A DNA stretch of 14,197 nt from Fragilaria radians. Lineage: Eukaryota > Bacillariophyta > Fragilariophyceae > Fragilariales > Fragilariaceae. Below, piece by piece: positions 1-9,083 of this stretch. Location: the NCBI GenBank assembly GCA_900642245.1, contig CAAAJI010000092.1, positions 182,702 through 196,898 of the forward strand. The letters are read 5' to 3'. Each line of letters starts with the position of its first letter. Position 1 is the stretch's first letter. The translations under genes and the position numbers were made by a program. The notes under the pieces are model-generated. The model did no database searches. It saw only the letters and a program-made list of their open reading frames with translations, and had not been told where the DNA came from.

Positions 1-876
1 GGATGATTCCTTGATTAGGGTTAAGGACAAATTTGATCCCTTTTCGTTGCAACGTCCATACAAAATGAAAGCTCTCTTTCAACATTTCCAATATCTGTTT
101 GCAAATGCTTTATCAAGCAAAGCAACATTCCAATGCCTGATCTGTAATGGGACCTTCAATTTCATCTGTAGGACTCATGTTTTAATTCAATGGGAAACAG
201 GAGTAAAGTAGCTCTGCATAGCATAGATTTCTTCTCTCAACTTATTCTCAGCCATCAAATGTGATTGCATAATCCAAACCTTTCTAGTATCCTTTTCGTG
301 AGCATCAGAATGGGTGAACACAAATCCACTTCTACATGAAGATTATTGAACAATTATTTTACTTGAAAAATTTCCAAACAATGTTAATATGAAAAGAGAT
401 TAGGAAAACCAAAGTGGAATTTTCAAACCTTGATTTGGTTTATGAAGTGTTTTGTAACTAAAATTGGATTACAACGCCAAATGGGAAGCATAATCCAATG
501 GTTCAAAATTTCAACGAAGATGTCAAAGAAGCATCCCAAAGCTGCGCTCAGCAGCAATTTCGAATTACTTTACCATAGGAAATGCAGTCATCAAGACTAA
601 GGCTTACGGCAAATTAGATTTTCTAAAATAAATTAGCTATAAGAAATATTTTCAATTATTTCTGTTCATCTTTTTTGGAAAGTCAAACATCCTACAAAAG
701 CTTGGACTTCCTAGATTAAGATAATGAAGAATCTTCAAACATTGGTAATGCCGGTAGATTTGTCTACGGGATATCCTCTCACATGATGAAACAATTTTCA
801 AGAATGAAATAGATTGAATACAGATAAGAAATGACGAATTTGACCTTCGAGTTTGAATGCATTTCCTGTTTTCCAA
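1..876. other. No supported gene (left edge)
   Basis: I find no convincing coding region here. On the minus strand a short frame opens with an ATG at 178-176 and closes after about 20 codons. A second minus-strand frame from about 113 stays open to the window edge. They might be pieces of a gene running off the left side, but I could not join them with believable splice sites. The part next to 877 would be the 3' untranslated region of the aldo/keto reductase gene. Confidence 0.5.
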
Positions 877-2628
877 TCATACTGCTTTTGAAATGTATTG
901 ACAAAGACGCTCACCATGGTCACTTGACAATTTGGTAGGACCCGTTTTGCCGATGAGGCCACAAGAAAAATGGTTCATTAATATCGACTTGGTAGAAGGA
1001 TTTTCTCCAGGATAACACTCCCAAGCTCTCAAGTCATAAGCTTCTTGACAATTCATGTCTTCACGATCAATAGTACTCTTGGATGAGAGCCATGAATGTG
1101 CTTTTGCCATATTTTCCTGGGCAGCTGCAGGATTGAAGTGCCTTTCTAGGGCTTTAGTATAATCAGCTTTTGGATCAAAGGATCGACCCATATTTGCACC
1201 CATACTTGCATTGGACATTGCTTTCATGTTGTCCTGGTATGATTTGGATGCTTTCCAAGGTACTTCTTCCATCTTGGCGTACCTAGCCTTAGCGAAGTCA
1301 TACATACCAAACGCTTTTACAAGGTTGTAACACCATAGTACATGACCTATTCCAGTACCGTGTGCGGCTGGATCCTCGCAGGAGGGTAGGCCAACAAGTC
1401 CATGCTCGGCCCATTCATGTCCCACCTGTTCGTTTAAGTGACTTGATATCCGAAGGTGGGCTGCCTCAAGGTCTGCTAGCGAGGACGGATCTCCAAGTCG
1501 TCGAGCTGCATCTAATGTCTCTTCCAAGTCAGAGGAGCGTCCAAATCCGACGCTTACTGTATGGAAATGGTTGGTTTTCCATGACGTCAAGTGGGCAAAG
1601 GTGATGGGGTTGATTTTGGGACCTAAAAGTCTGGCAATGGTCTTGCTGGGACGGTACAGCATACCACCCTTATCAATGGGGGAAATGTTGAAAACTCCCA
1701 TGTCCAATTCGAGCGCTCGCTGAACAGCTCTAGCATTTCCATGACCACCAAAACCATCCGCCGTACCCTCTGCATGATAACTTCCAAAATAATGATAATG
1801 TAGATTTACATAAGAAAACTTTTTTGATTCAATCAGCTTCAAAATATTTTCCGCCGAACCATGAGTAGAGAATCCGATATGCCTAATCTTTCCGGCCTTT
1901 TGGTAATCGAGCGCTGCTGCCATGGGCATATCCGGTGCATCCGATAGAGTTCTTTCTACTTGTGTTTTGGAAGATACACACCAAAACGTAAGTAGATCAA
2001 TATATCCAAATCTTTCCCCAAAGTTAGTCCAGGATTGATCAAATAGGACTTCCCATTTGGATCGATTTTCAGTGGGAGGAAGTTTAGTCTGAAGGATGAA
2101 GTCCTCCCTCTTGACTTCACCATTCTTCATCAACGTCCAAAGCGCTTCAGAAAATTGCATCTCAGAAGTTCCATAGAATCGTGCTGTTTCAAAGTGATTA
2201 ATCCCCATCTTGAAGCAGAGTCTTAATAATTGGAGTAAATGATTTTGACTGGGATGTTGCAAGACGGTTGCCTTGCTACTGGAGATTGGAAGATTTTCAG
2301 GAATCCATGACTTTTGTACTCTCATTCCACCACATGTCACTATGGGAATTTGTAATTCTGTTTTTCCAAAACGAACTTTCGGTACCTTGAATTCTGAGTG
2401 ACAGATTGTTGCTGTTTCAACGAGACGTTTCGTTAACTCCAGCATTTCAGGCAATGTTAGGCCCTCTTCGAACCAAAACTGAAGTTGCCGAACTATCTTT
2501 ATTAAGGAATCTCCAAGGATTTTATTGAGGTGTTGGGCAATAATGTCACATATCCTTGAACCTAATGGATCGGACTGCAATACCGAAGGAATCCCATCGA
2601 GAGTACTTTTCTTTTCAGCGCAAAGCAT
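877..2628 (-). CDS. Aldo/keto reductase family protein with degenerate active site
   Basis: A 583-codon frame, ATG at 2628-2626 to TGA at 879-877, with an in-frame stop upstream of the ATG and no intron needed. Residues about 86-377 read as an aldo/keto reductase TIM barrel of the COG1453 type (NADPH-dependent oxidoreductases, substrate unknown): FGKTELQIP at 88-96, CGGMR at 99-103, INHFETARFYG at 143-153, QTKLPP at 180-185, GKIRHIGFSTHG at 246-257, DKGGMLY at 319-325 and GFGRSSD at 361-367. Of the catalytic tetrad, Tyr152 and Lys182 are present. Glu147 replaces the usual Asp, as I recall is normal for this subfamily. The histidine position after the DLL strand is Trp216. A segment at 427-453 resembles the C-terminal part of bacterial homologues, but the clustered cysteines of their 4Fe-4S motif are missing. 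About 85 N-terminal and 130 C-terminal residues are extra. No signal peptide is obvious. The family is secure; activity is doubtful. Confidence 0.88.
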   Translation of the reverse strand: MLCAEKKSTLDGIPSVLQSDPLGSRICDIIAQHLNKILGDSLIKIVRQLQFWFEEGLTLPEMLELTKRLVETATICHSEFKVPKVRFGKTELQIPIVTCGGMRVQKSWIPENLPISSSKATVLQHPSQNHLLQLLRLCFKMGINHFETARFYGTSEMQFSEALWTLMKNGEVKREDFILQTKLPPTENRSKWEVLFDQSWTNFGERFGYIDLLTFWCVSSKTQVERTLSDAPDMPMAAALDYQKAGKIRHIGFSTHGSAENILKLIESKKFSYVNLHYHYFGSYHAEGTADGFGGHGNARAVQRALELDMGVFNISPIDKGGMLYRPSKTIARLLGPKINPITFAHLTSWKTNHFHTVSVGFGRSSDLEETLDAARRLGDPSSLADLEAAHLRISSHLNEQVGHEWAEHGLVGLPSCEDPAAHGTGIGHVLWCYNLVKAFGMYDFAKARYAKMEEVPWKASKSYQDNMKAMSNASMGANMGRSFDPKADYTKALERHFNPAAAQENMAKAHSWLSSKSTIDREDMNCQEAYDLRAWECYPGENPSTKSILMNHFSCGLIGKTGPTKLSSDHGERLCQYISKAV

Positions 2629-2985
2629 TTTAACATTTGCAGTACTTTCGGATTTACTGTTAATGGTGATTGAATTCGGATTAGTGTCACATAATTAATC
2701 TACCGCGACGAAAAATCTATCCTATGTCTATGACGCTATGTAGCTCTGTCCTTACAATGGGTTACGCACATGGATAAAAACATTCCGGAATCCATATCAA
2801 CTTTATTCTCTTGCCTCTTGAGGTTAAAAACCGACGACAACTTTCCGGATACATTTCAACTCGGTACAAGTTTAACCCATAATCAATGTTGTATTTGAAG
2901 ACAAAGACAATGCTTGATTTTAGTCCTTAAAATGGAAACTAGTTAAGAAAGACCCCTTTGAACATGTGTGAGCAGCACAGTGTGT
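2629..2985. other. Intergenic stretch upstream of the aldo/keto reductase
   Basis: No gene is seen. The stretch separates the reductase start from the 3' end of the transposase-like pseudogene and should hold the reductase promoter. It contains two similar blocks around TTCCGGA (2780-2803 and 2840-2862), listed separately. No TATA box stands out. Confidence 0.5.
2780..2862. repeat. Two diverged ~24-bp direct repeats around TTCCGGA
   Basis: The block at 2780-2803 and the block at 2840-2862 share the pattern A-C-(A/T)-TTCCGGA, then CAT(A/T)TCAACT, with small gaps. The first contains the palindrome ATTCCGGAAT. They lie about 150-235 bp upstream of the reductase start codon. They could be transcription-factor sites (TTC-nn-GAA resembles a heat-shock half-site pair) or a chance local duplication. 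Confidence 0.4.
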
Positions 2986-4060
2986 CTACACGGCTGCTCG
3001 TGCTGGAATGTATGTTTTCCAATGCCTTTTGAGCGTAGATAATTTTGCAATGATAGTCTCTTTCTTTTTCAAGTCTGCCAATCGTCCTGATGCTTTGGCT
3101 TCTGGGAGGACATAACAAATAATAAAACCCCAATCCTTGTCATTCAAAGCATTGCTCCCAATGGTATCATACTTTTGCACAGCTTCCTGCACATTTAGAA
3201 GCAGTTTAGCCTGCTGTTCCAATCCGTTGCGATTCAACAACTCAACTATTTTTCTTCAGGAAGAAGTTGCTCTCTCTGGGCATGGATTGCAACATTTGAA
3301 TTCCCAATTCTAGTCTTACAAGTAGTCCACAAGCCACCAGCTGAAAATGCTCCCTTCCTGGACAACAACTGCCTCACTTGCTCATCTTCATTGTCAACTC
3401 ATGAAAGAGGTTGAGCAATTGGTATCTTTGCATCAAAAACTCCAGCATTTAATCCAGAAGCTCTTGCTGCTGCCACAAGATCATCATATTTCTGCTGTAA
3501 GTCTTCCAAATCTCCATTTATGTTCCTCCTTTGACCTAATTCATGTCAAACCTTTGGGTTTTGCAAGCATCGCCGGGTGAATGGAACAAAAACCAATCTT
3601 TTCCCAAGACTTGATGATCTTTTCCTTTGTAAAATGCTTCTTAAACGGTTTCATTGAAATGTCATCATCCTCAGTTCCATTAACAACCGTTGCCAAATCA
3701 TCAAATCCTAAATTAAAAGGGACTCTGCTGACACCACACTTCTAGAACCTGCATATCTTCTTGCTGTAGTTGTGACCACCTCTTCTCCTCCATCTTGCTC
3801 TTGCATCATCATTTGTGCCACTCCTTGCTCCTTCATCTTTCAAATCAACAGTTGTTTGCCACGTGCGTAAGTTGCCAACTTGAATGGCCCATAGAGGGCA
3901 TCCATTTCTTGTTGAACACTTGTAGAATTTGGCAGGCCGGACAGAATCAGCAATCCCATCTCGCGAAGCTCCTCACGTTTCGAAATACTGGCATGGGATG
4001 CAACAATACGCCCTGGACCGGAATCAAGCTTTAAAATCACTGGGCCACACAAAAGCTTAC

Positions 4061-4152
4061 CTGTTGCAACATTAAGCATCAGCAACAACAAGAAGTAAGA
4101 GGCAGTAGGAGAATACAAACCAGCAGCAAAAACGCAAGACACTTTCTCTTAC
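4061..4152 (-). other. Predicted intron 2 inside the DDE domain (92 bp)
   Basis: The donor is ACAACCG|GTAAGAG and the acceptor is TTGCAACAG|GTAAGC on the minus strand. Splicing joins NTTG to KLLCGP in one frame and places the first and second catalytic Asp in the same reading frame. Both boundaries are followed by GTAAG, so the start of the second exon itself looks like a donor. The interior has T-rich runs before the AG. Confidence 0.7.
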
Positions 4153-5484
4153 CGGTTGTGTTGAACATTGCATTCTTTGCTATGTTTGGATATAGTGGTA
4201 AGACCACAAGATCAATATATTCCGCTAGCAACGAATCATCCATTGACCCCTTTCCTCTCACTGCATAGAAGCTTGATGACTCTATCATTGATGCATTTGC
4301 TGCATAAACACCAGTAACATGCCTGGTTGATTTAGCAGATCTCCTGCTGGGGCCTCTCTGGTACATTTTGTTGTGATATGTTGTTGCTCTTGGGCCACCC
4401 TTGTCACCTGTGATGGAAAGGTTGTGGAAAGTTTCATCCATGTTGATGAAATGACGTTTCACTTCCTCTATTTGAAAATCAAGTTCAGACAGACGCATGC
4501 CATCCAATGCTCTTACCTCCTGGTCAATTACTAAACCTGTTTTGAGAATGTCATCTTTGCCATCATCAAACATTGCTCAAGATTGTTGTGTGTTGTCCAC
4601 TTCATCCTTGCATCCTCAACACTAATTTTGTGAGCAGGCTGTAGGTTCTCTGGGAATTCAAAGCAAACCTTTCTCCAGACAGACTCCATTGTGAACTTAG
4701 ATGCATACTCTGTTTCCATCACTGCAGCTCCAATAATCCTTTTGATCTCCCTGCCTTGTAATTCACCATCACCACACTGAGAAACTTTGGTGTGAGCTGC
4801 AACCAATTCCAGAAGTAAATCTGGAATCTTTGCTCTAGGTCCAATCTTGCAGGGACTTTGACCTATGGAAGCCTTTGAGACGTATCAATGCAGTGTGCTC
4901 TTGGCAAGCTTCTTTCCTTTCTTCCCTCCTCCTGGTGCTGGTTTCAACCCATATTTGTTGTTCAGTCGATCAATCATTGCACTCACCAGTTCAGCATTTT
5001 CTTTCATCATCAATGTTGCCTCTTTAAAGGCCAACTTATAATGCATGTTCAAGTCATCACGAAACGCCTTTGATTCCAAACGAGCTTGCCTGGGCAATTT
5101 CCTTCCTTTCGTTTTGGTGATTGTTGCTGTTGTTGTTACTGATGACCCACCTGATGCCACACTGGGCATGATGATTATGATGTTGTTGTCACGGTCTGCT
5201 GCTGCTTGTCCCCTGCAAAAGAAAGGAGATTGCGTGGAGGCAGAATTTGAGGATTCCATTGTTGCGGGTGTCAATGTAGACACTTCTGTTCTTTGTGTTG
5301 CATCACCATCAAAGACAACTGTCATTCCCTCTTTGGTCCGTTTAAAAGCTTCAGCCTTTTCTACGAGAACTATTTGTCTTTCTCTCTCTTTCTTAACGTG
5401 ATACGACAGCTTTTGCTTTGAAACTGTCTCCCCAAGACAACATGCCCAGATGGCTTGTTGCTGACAAACATCATTATCAATCAC

Positions 5485-5614
5485 CTTCAAAGCATATAGC
5501 AGTACAAAATTTTAGTACAAAAAGAATAAATTGTATTGCCGATGAAGCATGATGTTGCAGGAAAATTGCTGTCGAGAAGGGAAACTTTGAGCACTTTTTG
5601 TGAAACAAACTTAC
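5485..5614 (-). other. Predicted intron 1 of the transposase-like pseudogene (130 bp)
   Basis: The donor on the minus strand reads CTG|GTAAGT (exon base 5615, intron from 5614) and the acceptor reads TTTGAAG|GTG (AG at 5486-5485, exon from 5484). The junction is in phase 0. Removing it joins SDSVNL to VIDNDV and gives an uninterrupted helix-turn-helix-like segment, which is the main support. Confidence 0.65.
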
Positions 5615-5722
5615 CAGATTCACAGAATCAGAAAGGTTGTATTTAGACTTTACAGGCCTTCCTTTCTTTTTGCCCACTGCATCTCCTGCTGAATCTGGAT
5701 TAGTTCTTTTGTTTGACATCAT

Positions 5723-7040
5723 TGAAAAATGAGCCTTTGTGGTCAAAGAAAAAATTCCACCACGGCAAAAATTGTTGCCTTCGTTTTTACGTTGTAACTT
5801 TCGAACCGCGCCATCTTTTCAAAAACGAGCTACAGGACCATACTGCAAAATAGTGTTACGAAGAAATTTGTAACGCAGTAGAAAAAGAATTTGAGAGCAT
5901 CAAGAGGTTCATAAACCGTTGTAGAAAAAGTGTCCCAAAACCTTTTGACAAAAAATCATCTCCCTTTATGGTTTAAACCTGTACAACGTTATTGCCTTTT
6001 CTCTTGGAGGTTTCCGAGGAGAACTTTTTGTATATTATCAGAGTTACATTTTCATTAATTTTCTGTTGCGAGTTTTGTTGACTGTTGCTTGATGAAATAG
6101 GTATGGCCTATGATGACAGTAAGCAATGAAAGCTTTGAACCTGATTCTATTTAGGAGTTGCATTCTAAGCAGATGCACAAATTTGGATCATTTGAATGGA
6201 AATCAAAAATGATGCACTTGACTTGCAATTTATCTTACATTTTTGAGGTAATGAGCCAGTCTTGTGTTGTACTACATTTGACCAATGAAATATTCTTCCT
6301 TATAATGCAAGGCTTATTTTGAAACCGTTGCATATGTACATCTAATATCCAACTTACAAAGATTTATAAATGATCATTATATATTCATGACCTCACGAAA
6401 TTCAAAAGCTGTCATTCGTCACAGGGTTTAAGTTACAAGAATCAGTCATGGTATGATTTTGAAGAAAACGATGTAGATGCTAATTTGCAAATTAGGTCCA
6501 ATTAACTTCCTAGGTTATGACGCCACTGGCATGGGAAACTTTCCACAGACAAAATAGATAACATATGTCCCTTGAAATGACTATAATTCGAGAATCTGAC
6601 GACAAATCGATAATGTCGTCCCCACTTTAGGAAACAAAAGTGTTTAGAAAACTTAGTGAGGGTTTACAAGCTTTTCGATACCAGGCATAATTGTTTTTTC
6701 GTTTTGTCATCGTTCTACCTAACGCTTTTATGCCTGAAAGCCTCAAGAGATGTATGAACCCAAAGCAATGGGACATAGTGTGATAAAAACAATTATAGCA
6801 TAAGACCCTCCACCCTATATCAAATATGTCCTACACATTTATATGCTAATGCCAGGTATATCTTCTTCTAAATATTTCGATTTTGTTCATCAGGGAATCA
6901 AAGTACACCTCATCGCTTCTCACTGTCGCATTAGGAATCGGAAATATGTTAGATCGTAGATGGAATGAGGTAGAATGCTCAAAGAGAAGGCTGGGTGAGC
7001 ATGGCTATGCATCGTCACGACGCGACCATTAATCTTTCAG
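5723..7040. other. Gene-poor AT-rich stretch; may hold 5' exon(s) of the next gene
   Basis: No open frame here is convincing on either strand. The last bases, AATCTTTCAG ending at 7040, form a good splice acceptor, so the downstream coding exon on the plus strand needs at least one exon in this stretch. One candidate near 6955 (an ATG frame followed by donor-like GTAGAA and GTGAGC) joins in the wrong phase, so I do not call it. A small GGCAA-n6-TTGCC inverted repeat lies near 5764. Confidence 0.4.
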
Positions 7041-7776
7041 CGATGTTCCTTCGCTTGGATCTTGCACTTTGCATAGTACACAGAGTACCTTGAGCGAAAG
7101 CTTCCATACTTCTCGTGACCTTACCCTACCTAATTTCTTTTCAAGGCAACGTAGTATTAGAGGGAAAAACGGAACCATATCTACAAAGAGTTCTTCGAAT
7201 GCAATCTCTGTAGCGTTGCAGTCATTTAGCAATTGGTCGAAAAGCCGACAGGAACGTCAGCAGACTAGGATTGAACAAGATTTGATGAGACAACTTGAAT
7301 TTCTTCAACAGGATAAAGCCAGATGTATCCACGAGTTACAAATAAAATTGAGTCAGCGTGAGTCTGCTATTGAAACTCTTGAGACAGCTCTCCGAATCAT
7401 GGATTCAACAGTTCAAACTCTTCGAAACGAATTAGACGATATGAAATCCGAACAAAATGTAACCAAAGAAAGAGGGAGTAATAATATATCCCCAAGCCGA
7501 CATCTGACAAGAGGAGAAGCGAGTATGAGTCGAAGCCTTTCAAAGGATAAAACGTCATTACTAGATAAAGATCGAAGAAGTTCAATGGTTGTTCTGATAC
7601 CAGGTGACGACACAGATAGAATAAGTCCACTCCCTCGAATGTCTACTAATAATGCATCCAGAAGAAGATTAACAAAAGCCAAGAGCTTGAGTCCTACAAG
7701 AAAGTCCAGTCCTTTCACACCGAATCGAAGTTATGGGCATATCAGAGCCATTGAGGCTGACCCTCTATTCCTTTGA
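7041..7776 (+). CDS. Coiled-coil protein, copy A (3' exon, 5' end unresolved)
   Basis: An open frame from a TAA at 7030-7032 to TGA at 7774-7776, with no in-frame ATG until 7285. The pyrimidine-rich AATCTTTCAG at 7031-7040 is a likely splice acceptor, so this is taken as the last exon. Homology to copy B starts at once: SDVPSLGSCTL here matches SDKPSLVSCSL there. The core (7222-7443) reads SFSNW, QTRIEQDLMRQLEFL, DKARCI, KLSQRE and TLETALR and is predicted to be a long helical coiled coil. By my count it is identical to copy B at 53 of 74 residues. A tail rich in Ser, Pro and basic residues follows, with RSSMVVLIP (7576-7602) and SLSP, both shared with copy B. I recognise no enzymatic domain. 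The function is unknown; a structural or scaffold role is a guess. Losing the upstream exon would leave copy A without the N-terminal coiled coil seen in copy B. Confidence 0.75.
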
Positions 7777-8749
7777 ATGGTCAAATCAAGAACTGTTTCT
7801 GGAAATAAACTCAGAACTGCATGGATTCACAAAACTCTTAATTTTCTTACCAACAAGTTTTGATTATGGATATGGTTGTTACCGACATTTTATAGTTTAG
7901 CAGTTATCACCGCTGCGGTCAGAACACATATGAATCTTTTGGCAAAAACATTCTTGTTTCGACGAAAAAGTCCACCTAAGGAAATACCAAAGACAGAAAA
8001 GCAAACGTGGAGGGAAAAGAGTGAGGCACACATAATACACAAAGGATTAGAGTATAGTCAATATGTTAGGGCCATATAACAACAATGATGATGCGTACCT
8101 ATTACTTGTTTTTAGTAGCAAAAGGGGAAGAAAGGAAAGAAATGTTGTGTGATTCAAAATAGAGGGAAAACATAACGTATGCCACCCCTAATTCAGCAGG
8201 ACTCTCTCAAAAATCAAAGAAAGCTTGAATACAACATGAATAATGAAAACTAATTGAAAGATCTTACATGATTTCAATGCCCAGAAAAGTATAAGTCAAA
8301 GTTTGCTTAACAAAGGCTATTCATAAAAATTATATCCGAAAGAAGGCAAGCCTTGTTTCTTTGGGAGGAAGGTATAGTCATGTTAGGGATTTTTCATGCC
8401 AGCATTACTTTTAGTATTCATGCAAGTTACATAACTATATGATCTGCCTTTTGAATAGTGCATTTGGCATTGCTCAAGTAATGCTATGTAATAATACAGG
8501 TCATGAATCGCTCGTGTTTAAAAGGGAAGACGTATGAATTCAGAATCTCACGAAAACTGAAACTAAGGTATTTTGTGTTCATTAATTTGCATTTAATATT
8601 TACCGCCCTCTACTTTACATAACATATTGATCCAAGGTTGTACGTTGCTACACTTGTTCTATGCAGGGAACATGGAATTTAACCACTTTGGTAACTACAT
8701 TAATTCAATATCAATGTGCCTATCGTATCAGCCTTCATATTAATTTCCC
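7777..8749. other. Between the convergent paralogues: nothing firm
   Basis: This is 3' flanking sequence of copy A. One plus-strand frame from about 7864 to the TAA at 8077-8079 begins with hydrophobic residues (WIWLLPTFYSLAVITAAV) and continues strongly basic, resembling a single-pass membrane peptide. Its only internal ATG (7930) would give 49 residues without the hydrophobic part. I do not call it a gene. The rest is AT-rich with no recognised feature. Confidence 0.4.
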
Positions 8750-9010
8750 TTAAGTAATATTGCCTCCTTCTGGACACCACATGGGCATGAAGTTTGCGGA
8801 TGCTACTCCTGAGAAAATGTATGGACTCCTCGTCAGTATATGAAGATGATTACTGCAGTCTAAAGCAAAGGTTTCCAAAGAATCACAATCACTCACTGTT
8901 ATAGCTAAAGCTTCCTTTCTAACCCTCAACGTTATTTTGAATATTAATCCAAGCTTTAAAAGCAAAGGATTCCAAATCGTTACAATCACTCACTGTTACA
9001 TCACTGCAGT
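8750..9010 (-). pseudogene. Leucine-rich-repeat-like gene fragment
   Basis: Two similar units on the minus strand read VTVSDCNDLESFAF and ITVSDCDSLETFAL, each associated with a DCS(D/N) motif. At the DNA level the plus strand repeats ACAATCACTCACTGTTA exactly (8885-8901 and 8982-8998), an offset of 97 bp. This is one base over 32 codons and matches the frameshift seen between the two units; a TAG interrupts the first frame. The pattern of a hydrophobic strand, then C/N, then LE and F resembles the large leucine-rich-repeat families of diatoms and other protists (usually surface or interaction proteins). Only about two repeats remain, with no start or signal peptide, so I take it as a relic. 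The family call is tentative. Confidence 0.4.
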
Positions 9011-9083
9011 CTTGTTGTGTTGGAGGTATTTTCCATGGAATCTCATTGTAGAGAATAGTGTATATAATTAATTGAAAAAGTTA

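Larger units (their letters stand above)
2986..5722 (-). pseudogene. Decayed DDE transposase-like gene (Tc1/mariner/pogo type)
   Basis: Read leftwards from the ATG at 5722. Exon 1 (5722-5615) carries a basic GKKKGRPVK stretch and opens a helix-turn-helix-like segment that continues in exon 2 (5484 onward) with QQQAIWACCLGETVSKQKLSYHVK. After a long linker the frame meets TGA at 4887-4885, yet the same frame stays coding to about 4575. A one-base frameshift then leads to the catalytic domain: INMDET with the first Asp at 4438-4436, an intron (4152-4061), LKLDSGPGRI with the second Asp at 4025-4023, and QEMDALYGPFK with the third Asp at 3902-3900. The second and third Asp are 40 residues apart, as in Tc1/mariner relatives. 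More TGA codons lie at 3842-3840, 3548-3546 and 3401-3399, with frameshifts near 3721, in the A-run 3588-3592 and in the T-run 3249-3253. Coding similarity ends at a TAG at 2988-2986. I saw no terminal inverted repeats. An old mobile element or a dead transposase-derived host gene. Confidence 0.75.

Noticed and set aside
652..876. Minus-strand frame directly after the reductase stop
   Set aside because: It begins with TTG, not ATG, sits in the expected 3' untranslated region, and has no recognisable protein features.
1362..1604. Plus-strand frame of 80 codons inside the reductase
   Set aside because: Antisense to the conserved reductase frame; a composition artefact.
4885..4887. In-frame TGA as a selenocysteine or readthrough codon
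   Set aside because: The same gene carries three more in-frame TGA codons and several frameshifts, and the reductase and both other intact frames nearby use TGA or TAA as normal stops. Decay explains it better.
2740..5960. Terminal inverted repeats bounding the transposase-like pseudogene
   Set aside because: I compared both flanks by eye and found no matching inverted termini or target-site duplication.
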